Assembly (NCBI GenBank): GCA_024276825.1
Contig: JAJRWI010000010.1
Span: forward strand, 124,001-188,000
Length of the DNA stretch: 64,000 nt
Source: an archaeon
Lineage (GTDB): Archaea; Asgardarchaeota; Thorarchaeia; Thorarchaeales; Thorarchaeaceae
Direction: 5' to 3'
Below the pieces are notes generated by a model that was not told the DNA's origin, searched no databases, and worked only from the letters and a program-made list of their open reading frames with translations. A program made the translations under genes and the position numbers. Positions 52,722 to 62,269 of the stretch are shown here, piece by piece (within the stretch, counting starts at the first letter, position 1; each line of letters starts with the position of its first letter).

Positions 52722-52875
52722 TTGGCTGCGCGGCCACTTGACCTAAACACAAAAGTTGACAATCTCTAACGTGAAACTTGGAGAACACAAAATGAAACCG
52801 CCGTTTTATCGTGTAATATGCCCAGTACCGTTTCCTAGAAGTACGGGACTCTGATGTCCAACTTACAATGAACGG
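52722..52875 (-). mobile_element. MITE-like element, copy C (inverted)
   Basis: About 154 bases. Its high end, read on the minus strand, is CCGTTCATTGTAAGTTGGAC with a GGAAACGGTACTGG block, matching the low ends of copies A and B. Its low end GGCTGCGCGGCC ... CAAAAGTTGAC is a diverged form of the 34-base end repeat. No coding part remains. It lies between the caspase-like gene and the intact dehydrogenase. Confidence 0.7.
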
Positions 52876-52917
52876 TATCATCTCTCTAGCATCACAGCTC
52901 TGAAATGAGGAGCCATG

Positions 52918-52965
52918 TTCACAATTGATTTAAACCAAGCAGTGATTGTGTCCTTGGTCTTGGTC
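52918..52965 (+). promoter_or_regulatory. Promoter of zinc dehydrogenase gene
   Basis: TTGATTTAAACCAAG is conserved with the truncated copy at 48608-48622. The TTTAAA lies about 38 bases before the ATG at 52966, near leaderless spacing. The sequence between box and start is diverged. Confidence 0.55.
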
Positions 52966-54009
52966 ATGGTAAAGAGAATGCATGCTGCAATGTTCCATGA
53001 TGTTGGAGATGTCAGATACGAAGAAACCGATGTTCCAGACATAGGTCCCGGCGAGTTGCTGATTAAAATAGGCACTGCATTGACATGCGGTACTGATGTG
53101 AAGACCTACAAGAGGGGCCATCCGCTACTATTGCGGCACACGCCTGCCCTTTTTGGACACGAGTACGCTGGGACTATTGAGAAAGTTGGTGAGGGTGTGA
53201 AAGGTTTCCAACTGGGCATGAGAGTTGTAGCGACAAATTCAGCCCCTTGTGGCAAATGTTTCTTTTGTAAGAGGGAAAGACCCAACTTGTGTTCCCAATT
53301 GAAATCCACGTTTGTCAATGGAGCATTTGCCGAGTATATTAGGGTGCCAAGACCAGTCGTTGAATGGAACACACATCAGATTCCTGATAACCTATCATTT
53401 AGAGATGCTGCATTGACAGAGCCTTTAGCATGTGTTATACATGGCATTGAGGAGGCAAACATCAGGCTTGGTGATACAGTCGTTGTGATTGGTGCAGGAC
53501 CCATTGGTCAAATGATGATAATGTTAGCGAAGAAGGCAGGGGCATCAACTGTTATTGTTTCAGACCTTGCAAAGCTGCGTCGGGACATGGCCAAGCGATC
53601 TGGTGCAGATGTAGTGATTGATCCCTTGGTCGAGAACCCCGTACAACGGGTCAAGGAAGAAACCTCCAGCTATGGTGCAGATGTAGTGATTGAGGCGGTT
53701 GGTCTTCCTGTCACGTGGGAACAGGCAGTAGATATGACCAGAGATGCAGGTACGACTGTGCTCTTTGGTGGTGCTGCATCAGGCACCAGATTTCAGATTG
53801 ATACCGTCAGGTTTCATTATGGGCAACTCACAATTAAGGGAGTGTTTCATCTCACTCCGAAACATGTTGAGCAGGCATTGAAACTCATCATTGCAGGCGA
53901 CATCAATCCTGACAACCTGATAACTCATGAGATGCCTCTTGAGAGGGTGGTCGATGCTTTGGAAATGATGAGTAAGGGTGAGAGTATGAAAGTCGCTATC
54001 ATCCCATAG
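52966..54009 (+). CDS. Zinc-dependent medium-chain dehydrogenase
   Basis: A 347-residue MDR-family enzyme. Catalytic-zinc residues appear in TCGTDVKTY and LFGHEYAG. The structural-zinc loop CGKCFFCKRERPNLC has four cysteines. The NAD(P) motif is VVVIGAGPIGQ, and a GADVVIEAVG strand follows. It resembles sorbitol, threonine or alcohol dehydrogenases; the polyol or alcohol substrate is unknown. The ATG at 52966 aligns with the start of the truncated copy at 48644. A toprim gene follows five bases later. Confidence 0.9.
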   Translation: MVKRMHAAMFHDVGDVRYEETDVPDIGPGELLIKIGTALTCGTDVKTYKRGHPLLLRHTPALFGHEYAGTIEKVGEGVKGFQLGMRVVATNSAPCGKCFFCKRERPNLCSQLKSTFVNGAFAEYIRVPRPVVEWNTHQIPDNLSFRDAALTEPLACVIHGIEEANIRLGDTVVVIGAGPIGQMMIMLAKKAGASTVIVSDLAKLRRDMAKRSGADVVIDPLVENPVQRVKEETSSYGADVVIEAVGLPVTWEQAVDMTRDAGTTVLFGGAASGTRFQIDTVRFHYGQLTIKGVFHLTPKHVEQALKLIIAGDINPDNLITHEMPLERVVDALEMMSKGESMKVAIIP

Positions 54010-54013
54010 AGTA

Positions 54014-54454
54014 TTGAGAGAAGTGAGGGGATTGATAAGGAGTAGCAAGAGGCTCAGAGATAATGAGATTGCGCTTATTGAGATGCTTACTAGTATGGAT
54101 AGAAACTATCAGAATCTTGTGATTATTGTTGAGGGAAAGAGAGATGAGAGGGTTTTAAGAGACCTCGGAGTGAGTGCCCGCATAATTAGGACACAGAGGG
54201 GCAGTAATCGATTGAGCCTGATTGAGGAGATACTTGAAGCAACTAGTCAGGTGAGCCAGATATTAATCCTGACTGACTTTGATAAAGAGGGAGCTGAACT
54301 TGCCAAATTCCTGGAGAGAGAACTTGATCATCATAAAGTCATAGTACTAAAACGTCTTCGACTTGAGATAAGGAAGAAAATGGGAAATTGGCGATGCATT
54401 GAAGAGCTTGTTGCACTTTTCAAGCGTAAAGACTCACCTGAACCTGTCAGATGA
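54014..54454 (+). CDS. Toprim-domain protein (COG1658-like)
   Basis: The 146-residue protein has the toprim motifs LVIIVEGKRDERVLRDLG (catalytic Glu) and ILILTDFDKEGAELAKFL (DxD). Length and motifs resemble archaeal small toprim proteins related to ribonuclease M5 and primase-like COG1658. No DNA- or RNA-binding domain is fused. The start may be the TTG at 54014 or the GTG at 54023. It is probably co-transcribed with the dehydrogenase, though no functional link is evident. Confidence 0.82.
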   Translation: MREVRGLIRSSKRLRDNEIALIEMLTSMDRNYQNLVIIVEGKRDERVLRDLGVSARIIRTQRGSNRLSLIEEILEATSQVSQILILTDFDKEGAELAKFLERELDHHKVIVLKRLRLEIRKKMGNWRCIEELVALFKRKDSPEPVR

Positions 54455-54459
54455 TATCA

Positions 54460-55473
54460 TCACACAGTGCTTCCGCAGTTGGGACAAATGAACTTGCCCT
54501 TAGGAATCTCGTGCCCGCAGACTCTACAAGTTCGGACCTTCTGAACTCTCATTGTTTCAGCCATGTCATCCTTGTGAGGCTCTAGAATGAAACGCCCATC
54601 TTCGAAGCTGATTCTGAACTGTGTTGGGTTGCCTGCCATCTCAAGCAGGTCGGTGGGCATTGGGAGTCTGTAATTATTGTCGAGGCGAATGATTCGGGTT
54701 TCGCCAAGGGTGTCAAGATCGATACCTGCCTGATGAAATCCTGATATGATGCCATCTCTGATCTCAATGGTTATGTCAGCCTTTGATGCGACCTGCTGGC
54801 TGTGTGTGACTATAAAGAATGATGTACCTAGAGTTTCATTGAGTTCTTGAAACAGATCAAGGATTCTCTCGGCGGTTTCGGGGTCGAGGTCTCCTGTGGG
54901 TTCGTCACACAAGACTACACCCTTGCCCTCGGTATCAATCAGGTTCACAAGCGCGCTTGCTATTGCCACCCTGGAACGCTCACCGCCACTGAGTGTTGTG
55001 GCTTTGCTTCGCATTCTCTCTTCAAGGCCAACGAGCCTTATGAGTCTGTCAACGCGATCCTGACGTACTTTCTTGGGAACTCCTGCAATTCGGGCTGCAA
55101 GCTCAACATTTTGCCATGCATTCAGATGTGGCAGAAGATTATTGACTTGAAAGACAAATCCAATGAAGTTTCTTCGAGCCTCTGTGAGTACTCGCTCACT
55201 CAGTTTTGTGATATCAGTACGCAGGTTTGCCCAGTAGACTTTGCCAACTGTTGCTTTGGTAATTCCTCCAATGATATTAGTAAGAGTTGTCTTTCCAGAA
55301 CCGCTGGGACCAACAACACACATTATCTTGCCCTCAAGAATCTGCAAAGACACGCCACTCAGTGCCACAGTTTCAATATCATGTGTCTTGTATATCTTGT
55401 AGACATCTTCAACGCTGATGACTATATCGTCGGGGTAATCACCATACAGGTCTAGTTCTTCAGTAGTCACCAT
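54460..55473 (-). CDS. ABC transporter ATPase (MacB/LolD type) with C-terminal zinc ribbon
   Basis: A 337-residue protein from the ATG at 55473. The ATPase has Walker A GPSGSGKTTL, the Q loop VFQVNNLLPHLNAWQN, signature LSGGERSRVAIASAL and Walker B GVVLCDEPTGDLD. After residue 245 is a strand-rich AbrB-like stretch (IIRLDNNYRLPMPTDLL), and the end is a zinc ribbon (CRVCGHEIPKGKFICPNCG). The extra C-terminal part is unusual for this family. It likely powers an FtsX-type permease such as those at 56449-62269. An upstream extension to 55530 is open. Confidence 0.88.
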   Translation of the reverse strand: MVTTEELDLYGDYPDDIVISVEDVYKIYKTHDIETVALSGVSLQILEGKIMCVVGPSGSGKTTLTNIIGGITKATVGKVYWANLRTDITKLSERVLTEARRNFIGFVFQVNNLLPHLNAWQNVELAARIAGVPKKVRQDRVDRLIRLVGLEERMRSKATTLSGGERSRVAIASALVNLIDTEGKGVVLCDEPTGDLDPETAERILDLFQELNETLGTSFFIVTHSQQVASKADITIEIRDGIISGFHQAGIDLDTLGETRIIRLDNNYRLPMPTDLLEMAGNPTQFRISFEDGRFILEPHKDDMAETMRVQKVRTCRVCGHEIPKGKFICPNCGSTV

Positions 55474-55586
55474 TGGAGGCACAATTTGGAGTTTTCTGGC
55501 AGAACTTGATAAGGTTATTGGGAAAGGCAACTTTTCAGGCCAAAAATGACATTAATCAGGATAATTGATTAGAGTCAGGTGTAATA

Positions 55587-56444
55587 ATGAAGATAATCGA
55601 GGTGGGCTCGAGAGGCCTGATCTTCGAGTTCGAAGACCCATACTTGATCAATGTCTATGTAATTATGTGTGAGAATAGAGTCTATATTTGTGACACTTTC
55701 TGCGGGCCCGCTTCAATGAGTAAAATCATCGAACGCGTTCGTGAAAATGGCTACAAAGACCAACAGATCAGGGTCTTCAACTCACACCATCATTATGACC
55801 ATATCTGGGGAAACTGTGCCTTTCAGGAGACAAAAATATTCAGTCATCACAAGTGCAGGGATTTGATTGAAGAAAGGGGGCAGGGAGACCTTGTGGAGTT
55901 TAATGAACATAAGAAGGGGGATGTTCGAATTGTCATGCCATCAATGACATTCTCTGAGGAGATCATCTTTCATGATGACTGTGTCAAGTTCTTTTATTCA
56001 CCGGGCCATACTGTTGATTCTGCATCCTGCATGGATATGCAAGACAGAGTTCTCTTTGTTGCAGACAATGTGGAAGCCCCAGTTCCGTACCTGTACAATG
56101 CAGACTTCGGGACTTATTTGAAAACATTAGAACGATACAATGAAACAGACTGGGACTATATGCTGTCTAGCCATGATCACCTGATGCATGATGACGTGCT
56201 CTTGCGGCAGAACATGAAATATCTAAATGATCTGCTACGATGGGATGTTTCAATCAATGAGTTCTCTGAACGGGCCATTGCAACACATGTCATGAATCTT
56301 ATAGAGATTGCTAGCGAACTCAACATTGAGTCAGACTCGATAATTAAGCATCATTATGCGAGAGTTCTGGAGTTTGTAAGAGCTGATGAGATGAGGGCAG
56401 TTCCTGACCAACTTGTTGCCAAGTTGAGCCAGTTGTTGAACTGA
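55587..56444 (+). CDS. Metallo-beta-lactamase-fold hydrolase
   Basis: A 285-residue protein with the dinuclear metal motif HHHYDH (the HxHxDH pattern, in NSHHHYDHIWGN), a third histidine in SPGHTVDSASCMD, the Asp in LFVADNVEAP and a last His in LSSHDHLMHDD. These place it in the MBL hydrolase superfamily, close to glyoxalase II/MBL-fold types. The last 60 residues are helical. It lies between ABC transporter genes but on the opposite strand. The substrate is unknown. Confidence 0.9.
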   Translation: MKIIEVGSRGLIFEFEDPYLINVYVIMCENRVYICDTFCGPASMSKIIERVRENGYKDQQIRVFNSHHHYDHIWGNCAFQETKIFSHHKCRDLIEERGQGDLVEFNEHKKGDVRIVMPSMTFSEEIIFHDDCVKFFYSPGHTVDSASCMDMQDRVLFVADNVEAPVPYLYNADFGTYLKTLERYNETDWDYMLSSHDHLMHDDVLLRQNMKYLNDLLRWDVSINEFSERAIATHVMNLIEIASELNIESDSIIKHHYARVLEFVRADEMRAVPDQLVAKLSQLLN

Positions 56445-56448
56445 GGTC

Positions 56449-59355
56449 TTAGAGATTTCTCAACGCAGTCGCAGGGTTGATTGAACCAGCCCTCACAGCA
56501 GGCAAATAACAACTTGCAATCATCACAATGCCCTCAAGGATGATGAGAATGAACATCGTGGTGAGAGGCATGTAGAACACTTCTGTCAGCACGGGTGAGA
56601 ATGGTGAGATTCCAAAGGTGAGAATGCTCATAGAGTATCCAAAGGCTACACCGAGAAGCAAACTTATCCCAATGGCCGCCACGACAATTCCTGCAAACTC
56701 GCCAAATACCATGGATATCACTTGTTTCTTCGTACCGCCAATTGCCCTGAAGATTGCATACTCTGTCTGCCGTTCAAGAACTGCAGAACCCAGAAACAGA
56801 GCCAGAGCCAATAGACCCATCACGGTGCACATGACAAAGGAGATGATTGTGAGTCCCTGAATACCGGAGAGAAATAGATGAATGGCATAAGACTGTGTTG
56901 CAAGATCAAATGTGTCAGCAGTGTAAACTGTTACGCTTCGTTGTGTTTCAAGAGACTCTATCACTGGATTGAGATCAACAAATGACACAGTCTTTACTAG
57001 AAATAGATCGGCGGTTTCAATCTGGGTCACACTCATGAGAAAGTCAAGGTTGACCAATGCAAAACCACTAAGGCCTGCCTGAAATCCGAACTGAGATGCA
57101 AATGATGCTCCTGCAATGTCTTTTGTTGAGGCGACTCCAAAACCAGGGGCGCTTTTCATGACTCCAACAATCTCAAAGGTTCCCAGGCGAGACCCATTTG
57201 CTGTCCCGTAATAGACATTGATCTGCTCGCCAATTGAAATATTCCAGAGTGTGGAGAAATAATCGCTGATAAGAATACCATTGCTCTTGTTTTGAAGAGC
57301 AGTCAATACCTGTTCAGGTGTACCACTCACAAAAGACTCGGGTCTGAAATCACCAATGTCTAAATAACTTGACGGGTCAACCCCTTCCAGAAAGAAAGAC
57401 TCCGACCCCACTTGAGCCCAGGTTTCAATCACGGGGGTGGCCTTGAGTATTCCAGGATACTTCAGAAGGGTCTTGTTGAAGTCAAGAGGCCGGGCATCAC
57501 ATTCTATTCTCATATCTGCACCAATAGCATAGCGAAGTTCATTGTTGAGTGTGGCCTCATAACTTGATGTCTGAATCAACATCATTGTTGTGGTTGTGAG
57601 TGTCAGTGTCAATATCACAAGCAGAGGAATAAACTGCCCCTTCCTCTTCTTAAGACTCTGGCTCAGATAAAGGCTCTTTTCGCCAATGATGAAGTTCGTG
57701 CCTCTTGAGAGACGAGAAGTGACACGACGCATTACGCGTGAACCAAGATATGAAGCGATAAACAATATCAAGGTTGCAATTAGTATCTCAATTATTGCAA
57801 AGAATCCCAAGGGAAGGATGACTTTGGGCAATATGAGAAGGAAGCTCAGGATAATGGCCAGTCCCACAACATATCCAATGACTCCTGTTTCCTCGGCACC
57901 AGAGTCTTGATATGCAGTCATCGGTTGACCGACCTCTGACACATCAATTTGCCTAGCAACATGGAGAAGATAGGCTGCTGGGAGATACATTGCTATCGCT
58001 GCAGCAATGACTATTGACAGAGGAGGAATTGACAAATGGGCCAAATACTGGAGATAGTCATTAATGTTGAACAAGAATATGCCCCTAGTGGCACCGATCA
58101 TTGGTGCCATTATCAATGCCAAAAACAGGCCCACAATGAAGCCAAGAAGTCCAAGTATTAGCGATTCCCACATGAATGTGGCAAATATTTGATTGAAAGA
58201 TGCTCCCTTTGACCTGAGTGATGAGATTTCCCCCTTTCTTCTAAGAACCGATGTTTCAGACGTAAAGACTGTCAGCATAAGGCTCATTATTAGAACAGGA
58301 AACACAATGATTGTTAGAATCTGACTGTTCAGATATGTCTGAACACTGGCTTCGAGGCTCCAGATGTCTTCAACTCCTTGAATTATGAACTTGGGATACT
58401 GCTCCTCCATCTGCGCTTTGAACGCCAACAGGTTCTGTCCAATGTATCGAGAGCCAGCATCAATCAATGCATCTTTTGAGGCTCGAATGAATACTGCTGA
58501 ATTGAAGTAGCCCCGAGTTCTGATCTCCGCCACATTCTCAGAACCCATATCATCCACAAGAAGCATTACAGAGTCCTCAATGCCGAGAACAGGGGTGGGA
58601 TAATCAAAGGGGTCCCAGTTCTTCCTTGACATGGATGGAAAGCCCTGACCAATCTTGCTCCTAAGATCATTGATCTGATAGATTCCTGCAATTGTTAGGT
58701 TTTTCAGGCGGGTTGCTTTTGTTGAACTGGGAGTTCCTTCAACAGTAGACCGTGGTTTATGCATCAGAACATCCAGATCAATGACTGAGCCCACATTCAA
58801 GACAACATGATGTACCTCTTGGGTAGATTCAATAAAACTTCTTGAAACGAGAACTTGGCCTGTTTTTAGGGAGAAGTTGCCCTCATATGTGAACTCATGA
58901 GACCAGTTCCCAAGGATAGTGGGGGTGACGAATATAACGCGTCCATCCTTTATTCCCTTTGCATAGTTCAAATCATTGATGTCATACTGTGTCCAATTAT
59001 CTATTTCATTGCCCATCAGTATCCCGACGGTTGACGTGACCTCATCCAGATATTCAACAAATGGGTGTTCATTGATTGTTGTGAGTAGATTATCATATTC
59101 TGCTTGGGTATATAGAGCATCTGGCTTGGGAATCAGGGACATTTGATACAAAGAGTCTGTGAAGTACTGATCAATAACCAATTCGCTACCTGTATTGGAC
59201 CAGACAAAGACTGTTGTGGGCAATGCAACACTTATTGCCAGTACAAGCATTATTCCAAGATTTCGCGTGGGATAGTTCTTTATCGATGTTAATGCATAGG
59301 CCAATGCCCACCAAGGGTTGCCCTTGAGTATCTTTGCGTCTTTCTTGGTCATCAT
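56449..59355 (-). CDS. FtsX/MacB-type ABC permease, copy 1
   Basis: A 968-residue membrane protein: one N-terminal helix (LGIMLVLAISVALPTTVFVW), a large extracellular domain, an FtsX four-helix core in the middle (ETSVLRRKGEISSLRSKGASFNQIFATF, a characteristic cytosolic motif shown by its LRSKGAS part), a second extracellular domain, and a second FtsX core ending in PAVRAGSINPATALRNL. The double-core layout fits LolC/MacB-type proteins that extract or sense molecules at the outer face. It lies seven bases after the second 968-residue permease, in an operon with the ATPase at 62259. Confidence 0.92.
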   Translation of the reverse strand: MMTKKDAKILKGNPWWALAYALTSIKNYPTRNLGIMLVLAISVALPTTVFVWSNTGSELVIDQYFTDSLYQMSLIPKPDALYTQAEYDNLLTTINEHPFVEYLDEVTSTVGILMGNEIDNWTQYDINDLNYAKGIKDGRVIFVTPTILGNWSHEFTYEGNFSLKTGQVLVSRSFIESTQEVHHVVLNVGSVIDLDVLMHKPRSTVEGTPSSTKATRLKNLTIAGIYQINDLRSKIGQGFPSMSRKNWDPFDYPTPVLGIEDSVMLLVDDMGSENVAEIRTRGYFNSAVFIRASKDALIDAGSRYIGQNLLAFKAQMEEQYPKFIIQGVEDIWSLEASVQTYLNSQILTIIVFPVLIMSLMLTVFTSETSVLRRKGEISSLRSKGASFNQIFATFMWESLILGLLGFIVGLFLALIMAPMIGATRGIFLFNINDYLQYLAHLSIPPLSIVIAAAIAMYLPAAYLLHVARQIDVSEVGQPMTAYQDSGAEETGVIGYVVGLAIILSFLLILPKVILPLGFFAIIEILIATLILFIASYLGSRVMRRVTSRLSRGTNFIIGEKSLYLSQSLKKRKGQFIPLLVILTLTLTTTTMMLIQTSSYEATLNNELRYAIGADMRIECDARPLDFNKTLLKYPGILKATPVIETWAQVGSESFFLEGVDPSSYLDIGDFRPESFVSGTPEQVLTALQNKSNGILISDYFSTLWNISIGEQINVYYGTANGSRLGTFEIVGVMKSAPGFGVASTKDIAGASFASQFGFQAGLSGFALVNLDFLMSVTQIETADLFLVKTVSFVDLNPVIESLETQRSVTVYTADTFDLATQSYAIHLFLSGIQGLTIISFVMCTVMGLLALALFLGSAVLERQTEYAIFRAIGGTKKQVISMVFGEFAGIVVAAIGISLLLGVAFGYSMSILTFGISPFSPVLTEVFYMPLTTMFILIILEGIVMIASCYLPAVRAGSINPATALRNL

Positions 59356-59362
59356 TATTACC

Positions 59363-62269
59363 TCACAGATTTCTCAGGACTATCGCAGGATCGGTCTTTG
59401 ATGCTGTTCTTGCTGGGAAATAAGTCCCGAGTATCATGGCAAACACTTCAATCAGCAGAATTGTTGTGAGAAATCCAATTGGAAAGGATATTGCGGCTGG
59501 GAGTGTTCTTGCAAATGGACTCATCGAGAAAATAACCACACTCATTAAGAACCCAAACAGGGTTCCAAGGACTAGGCTTAGAGTGAGTGATGCAAATACA
59601 ATGCCTGAGAATTCAGACATCACGAGTCTGACTAATTGCTTCTTTGAACTGCCAACGGCCCTGAGGATTGCATAGTCGCGTTTTCTTTCAGCAACAATCG
59701 AACCCAAGAATAGTGTCAGAGCAAACATGCTAAGAATAAGAGACATTGCAAAGCCTATAGAGAAGAGCCCTTCGACCGTGCTTAGAAAGAGCGCGGTCCC
59801 AAATGAGAATCCGCTTAGATTAAATGATTCAGGAGTCACTGCGGACACCCCAGGGATGTCGCGAAGTGCTCTGAGAATAAGTTCGTGATCGGTCACGCAC
59901 ACAAGGTCTGCAAAGAACAATCTAGCAGTGGTTATGTCAGTCTGGGCGGAAATAAAGTCCAAGTTTGCAATTGCAAACCCCGAGTATTTGGCCTGGAATC
60001 CAAAGGCAGGACCAAGCATTGAGGGAGGAATATCATCAGCAGATGCATAGCCGAAGCCAGGTGCACTGTACACTAGGCCAACAATCTCAAAGGACACTAC
60101 AACCGAAGAGAAGCGACCACCAACAACAAGATTGAGTGTATCGCCCACAGTTTTATTCAAGCGTGCTGCATGGGTCGCACTGATGAGAATGCCGTTCTCA
60201 ACAGAGTCGAGTCTTGAGAGAACAAATGATGAGTCTTCGCCATAGAAGCTTGTCGTGTCAAAATTGCCAATTAATGAGTATTCTATCACATCAGTAGCAA
60301 CAAGAGTCAGTCGTTCAGTACCGACTTGAGCCCAAGTCTGTATAGCTGGTACAGCTCTGTTAATTCCAGGATAGCTCTCTAGTGTATCATTAAATGAGAA
60401 TGGTTTGGGTTGCCCACCCACGCGAAGATCAGCCCCGATTGCATATCGAATCTCTTTGTTAAGGTCAGCCTGATAGCTTTGAGCCTGAACCGTGAAAGCA
60501 ATAGTAGAGGAAAGGGTCAGAGACAGCACCACCATTAGTGGAACGATTCGCCCCTTACGCATCCTGAGATTTCCAGCGGCAATTAGGTTCTTCTCACCAA
60601 GAATGAATGACAGCCGACTTGTGAGTTTAGAGAACCCAACTCTCACAACACGTGAGCCATTATAAGCAAAGAAGAACCAAGAGGCAGTCCCAAAGACTAG
60701 TTCGAATATCATCAGAATGGGGTCACTTGGCAAGAAAATAACAGCGCCCAGAACCATCGAGAAGAGAACAAGGCTAGCACCAATTGTGAATCCATACGCT
60801 TGACCACCCATGGTCACAGGATCCGAGGTTTCCATGAGTGTAGAGCCAATCTCGGTTCTGGCCGCACGCCGCGCAGAGTTGAGAATGAAGAGGAGGGGGG
60901 GCATAATACAGAGCAAAATGCTTGCAACAATGGTTGATGGTTTCAACACTGTATTCTCGAGATAGAATGAGTAGGTTTCCCAATTGAAGATCATGAATGA
61001 CTCCGCTGAGGGTATGAGTGCGGCAAACATTATGCTAAGGAACAGGCCCAGAATCAGACTAATAACTGCCATGAACAGGGACTCTGAGAAGAATATCGCA
61101 TATATCTGAGTCGAACTTGCGCCCTTCGACCTCAGAGCGCTTACTTCGGTCTTTCTTGCAGCCATGAATGTGTCAGCTGCAAATACTGATAGGAATAATG
61201 CAAGAATGAAAATTGGCAAGTTTAACAGGGCAAGGGGCATGGTCGAAACATATGTGTCGATAAGACTCTGCAAATAGAGTATTTCATTCAGCCCATCAAC
61301 TGTCACATCATATTTCTCTTCTATTCGGGCTTTCAATGTGAGAAGGTTGTCAGATATTTTATCAACACCCAGACTGATCAGGGCAGATGATGAAGCACGT
61401 ATAAATGAACGTGCGCCAAAAAAGCCCACTTGAGGCAGCTGTGAGAGATCAAGACCCTTGGACAGGACCATGACACTGTCCCTGATGCCCAAAACAGGAG
61501 TGTCAAAATTCACGAAGTCATAGTTTGAACGAAGTCTTGAGGGGAATGCCGACTCAATGAGCGAGCTGTATTCAGCCAGATCATAGATACCAACAACCCT
61601 CAATGAGTTCAGACTGTGGCGGCCCATATTTCCAATCTGTCCAGTGACGCTGGTTGGACGGCGCATTAATAACTCAATGTCAATGGTTGAGTTTATTGTC
61701 ACAGTAAGCCCAAAGACTTCATGATAGAGTTCAACAAATTGGGATGACACGAGAACCTGTCCTGTTTCAAGTTGAAATGAACCAGTGACCTCAAACTCGG
61801 GCTGAATGACTTTGAGAAACTCATTATTCACAAATACTACTTCGCAGTCCTTTAGTCCGTCAGTATAAATGGGCTCATCAAGACCGTATATAGTCTCATC
61901 AGGGAGGCTTGTGCCTGCAACAAGCCCAACAGTTGAGTTTACCCGATAGACACTTTCAATGAACTCAACATCAGCGGCATAGTTATGGGCCAAGTCCACT
62001 TGAGAAGTCCCACCAGGCGGATTCATTATTAACATCTGAAAGGCATTAGTTTCAAAATAGCCATCTACACTGACCTGAACTCCAGTGTCAGCCCAGATGA
62101 AGACTGAAGAAATCAAAGCCACACCAAGGCTGAGGGTGAGTGCCAGACTCAGAGCTCTGAAGGGGTATGACTTCATAGAACTCAAAGAGTATGAAAAGGC
62201 ATAGAGCTTGTTACCCTTTGTGAACTCCTTCACAGGACGCCCCCGTTTGCCCAAGCGCTCACCCCTCAA
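59363..62269 (-). CDS. FtsX/MacB-type ABC permease, copy 2
   Basis: A 968-residue paralogue of the next gene, of exactly the same length. The same order appears: N-terminal helix, extracellular domain, FtsX core with TEVSALRSKGASSTQIYAIFF, a second extracellular domain with AVPAIQTWAQVGTERL (copy 1: ATPVIETWAQVGSESF), and a final core ending in PARTASKTDPAIVLRNL. Its start overlaps the ATPase stop by 11 bases, which shows translational coupling. Together with copy 1 it could form a heterodimeric permease. Confidence 0.92.
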   Translation of the reverse strand: MRGERLGKRGRPVKEFTKGNKLYAFSYSLSSMKSYPFRALSLALTLSLGVALISSVFIWADTGVQVSVDGYFETNAFQMLIMNPPGGTSQVDLAHNYAADVEFIESVYRVNSTVGLVAGTSLPDETIYGLDEPIYTDGLKDCEVVFVNNEFLKVIQPEFEVTGSFQLETGQVLVSSQFVELYHEVFGLTVTINSTIDIELLMRRPTSVTGQIGNMGRHSLNSLRVVGIYDLAEYSSLIESAFPSRLRSNYDFVNFDTPVLGIRDSVMVLSKGLDLSQLPQVGFFGARSFIRASSSALISLGVDKISDNLLTLKARIEEKYDVTVDGLNEILYLQSLIDTYVSTMPLALLNLPIFILALFLSVFAADTFMAARKTEVSALRSKGASSTQIYAIFFSESLFMAVISLILGLFLSIMFAALIPSAESFMIFNWETYSFYLENTVLKPSTIVASILLCIMPPLLFILNSARRAARTEIGSTLMETSDPVTMGGQAYGFTIGASLVLFSMVLGAVIFLPSDPILMIFELVFGTASWFFFAYNGSRVVRVGFSKLTSRLSFILGEKNLIAAGNLRMRKGRIVPLMVVLSLTLSSTIAFTVQAQSYQADLNKEIRYAIGADLRVGGQPKPFSFNDTLESYPGINRAVPAIQTWAQVGTERLTLVATDVIEYSLIGNFDTTSFYGEDSSFVLSRLDSVENGILISATHAARLNKTVGDTLNLVVGGRFSSVVVSFEIVGLVYSAPGFGYASADDIPPSMLGPAFGFQAKYSGFAIANLDFISAQTDITTARLFFADLVCVTDHELILRALRDIPGVSAVTPESFNLSGFSFGTALFLSTVEGLFSIGFAMSLILSMFALTLFLGSIVAERKRDYAILRAVGSSKKQLVRLVMSEFSGIVFASLTLSLVLGTLFGFLMSVVIFSMSPFARTLPAAISFPIGFLTTILLIEVFAMILGTYFPARTASKTDPAIVLRNL

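Noticed and set aside
54847..55455. Open plus-strand frame of about 200 codons opposite the zinc-ribbon ABC ATPase
   Set aside because: It is antisense to a gene with full ABC motifs, has no domain pattern and is cysteine-rich in a way typical of reversed codons.
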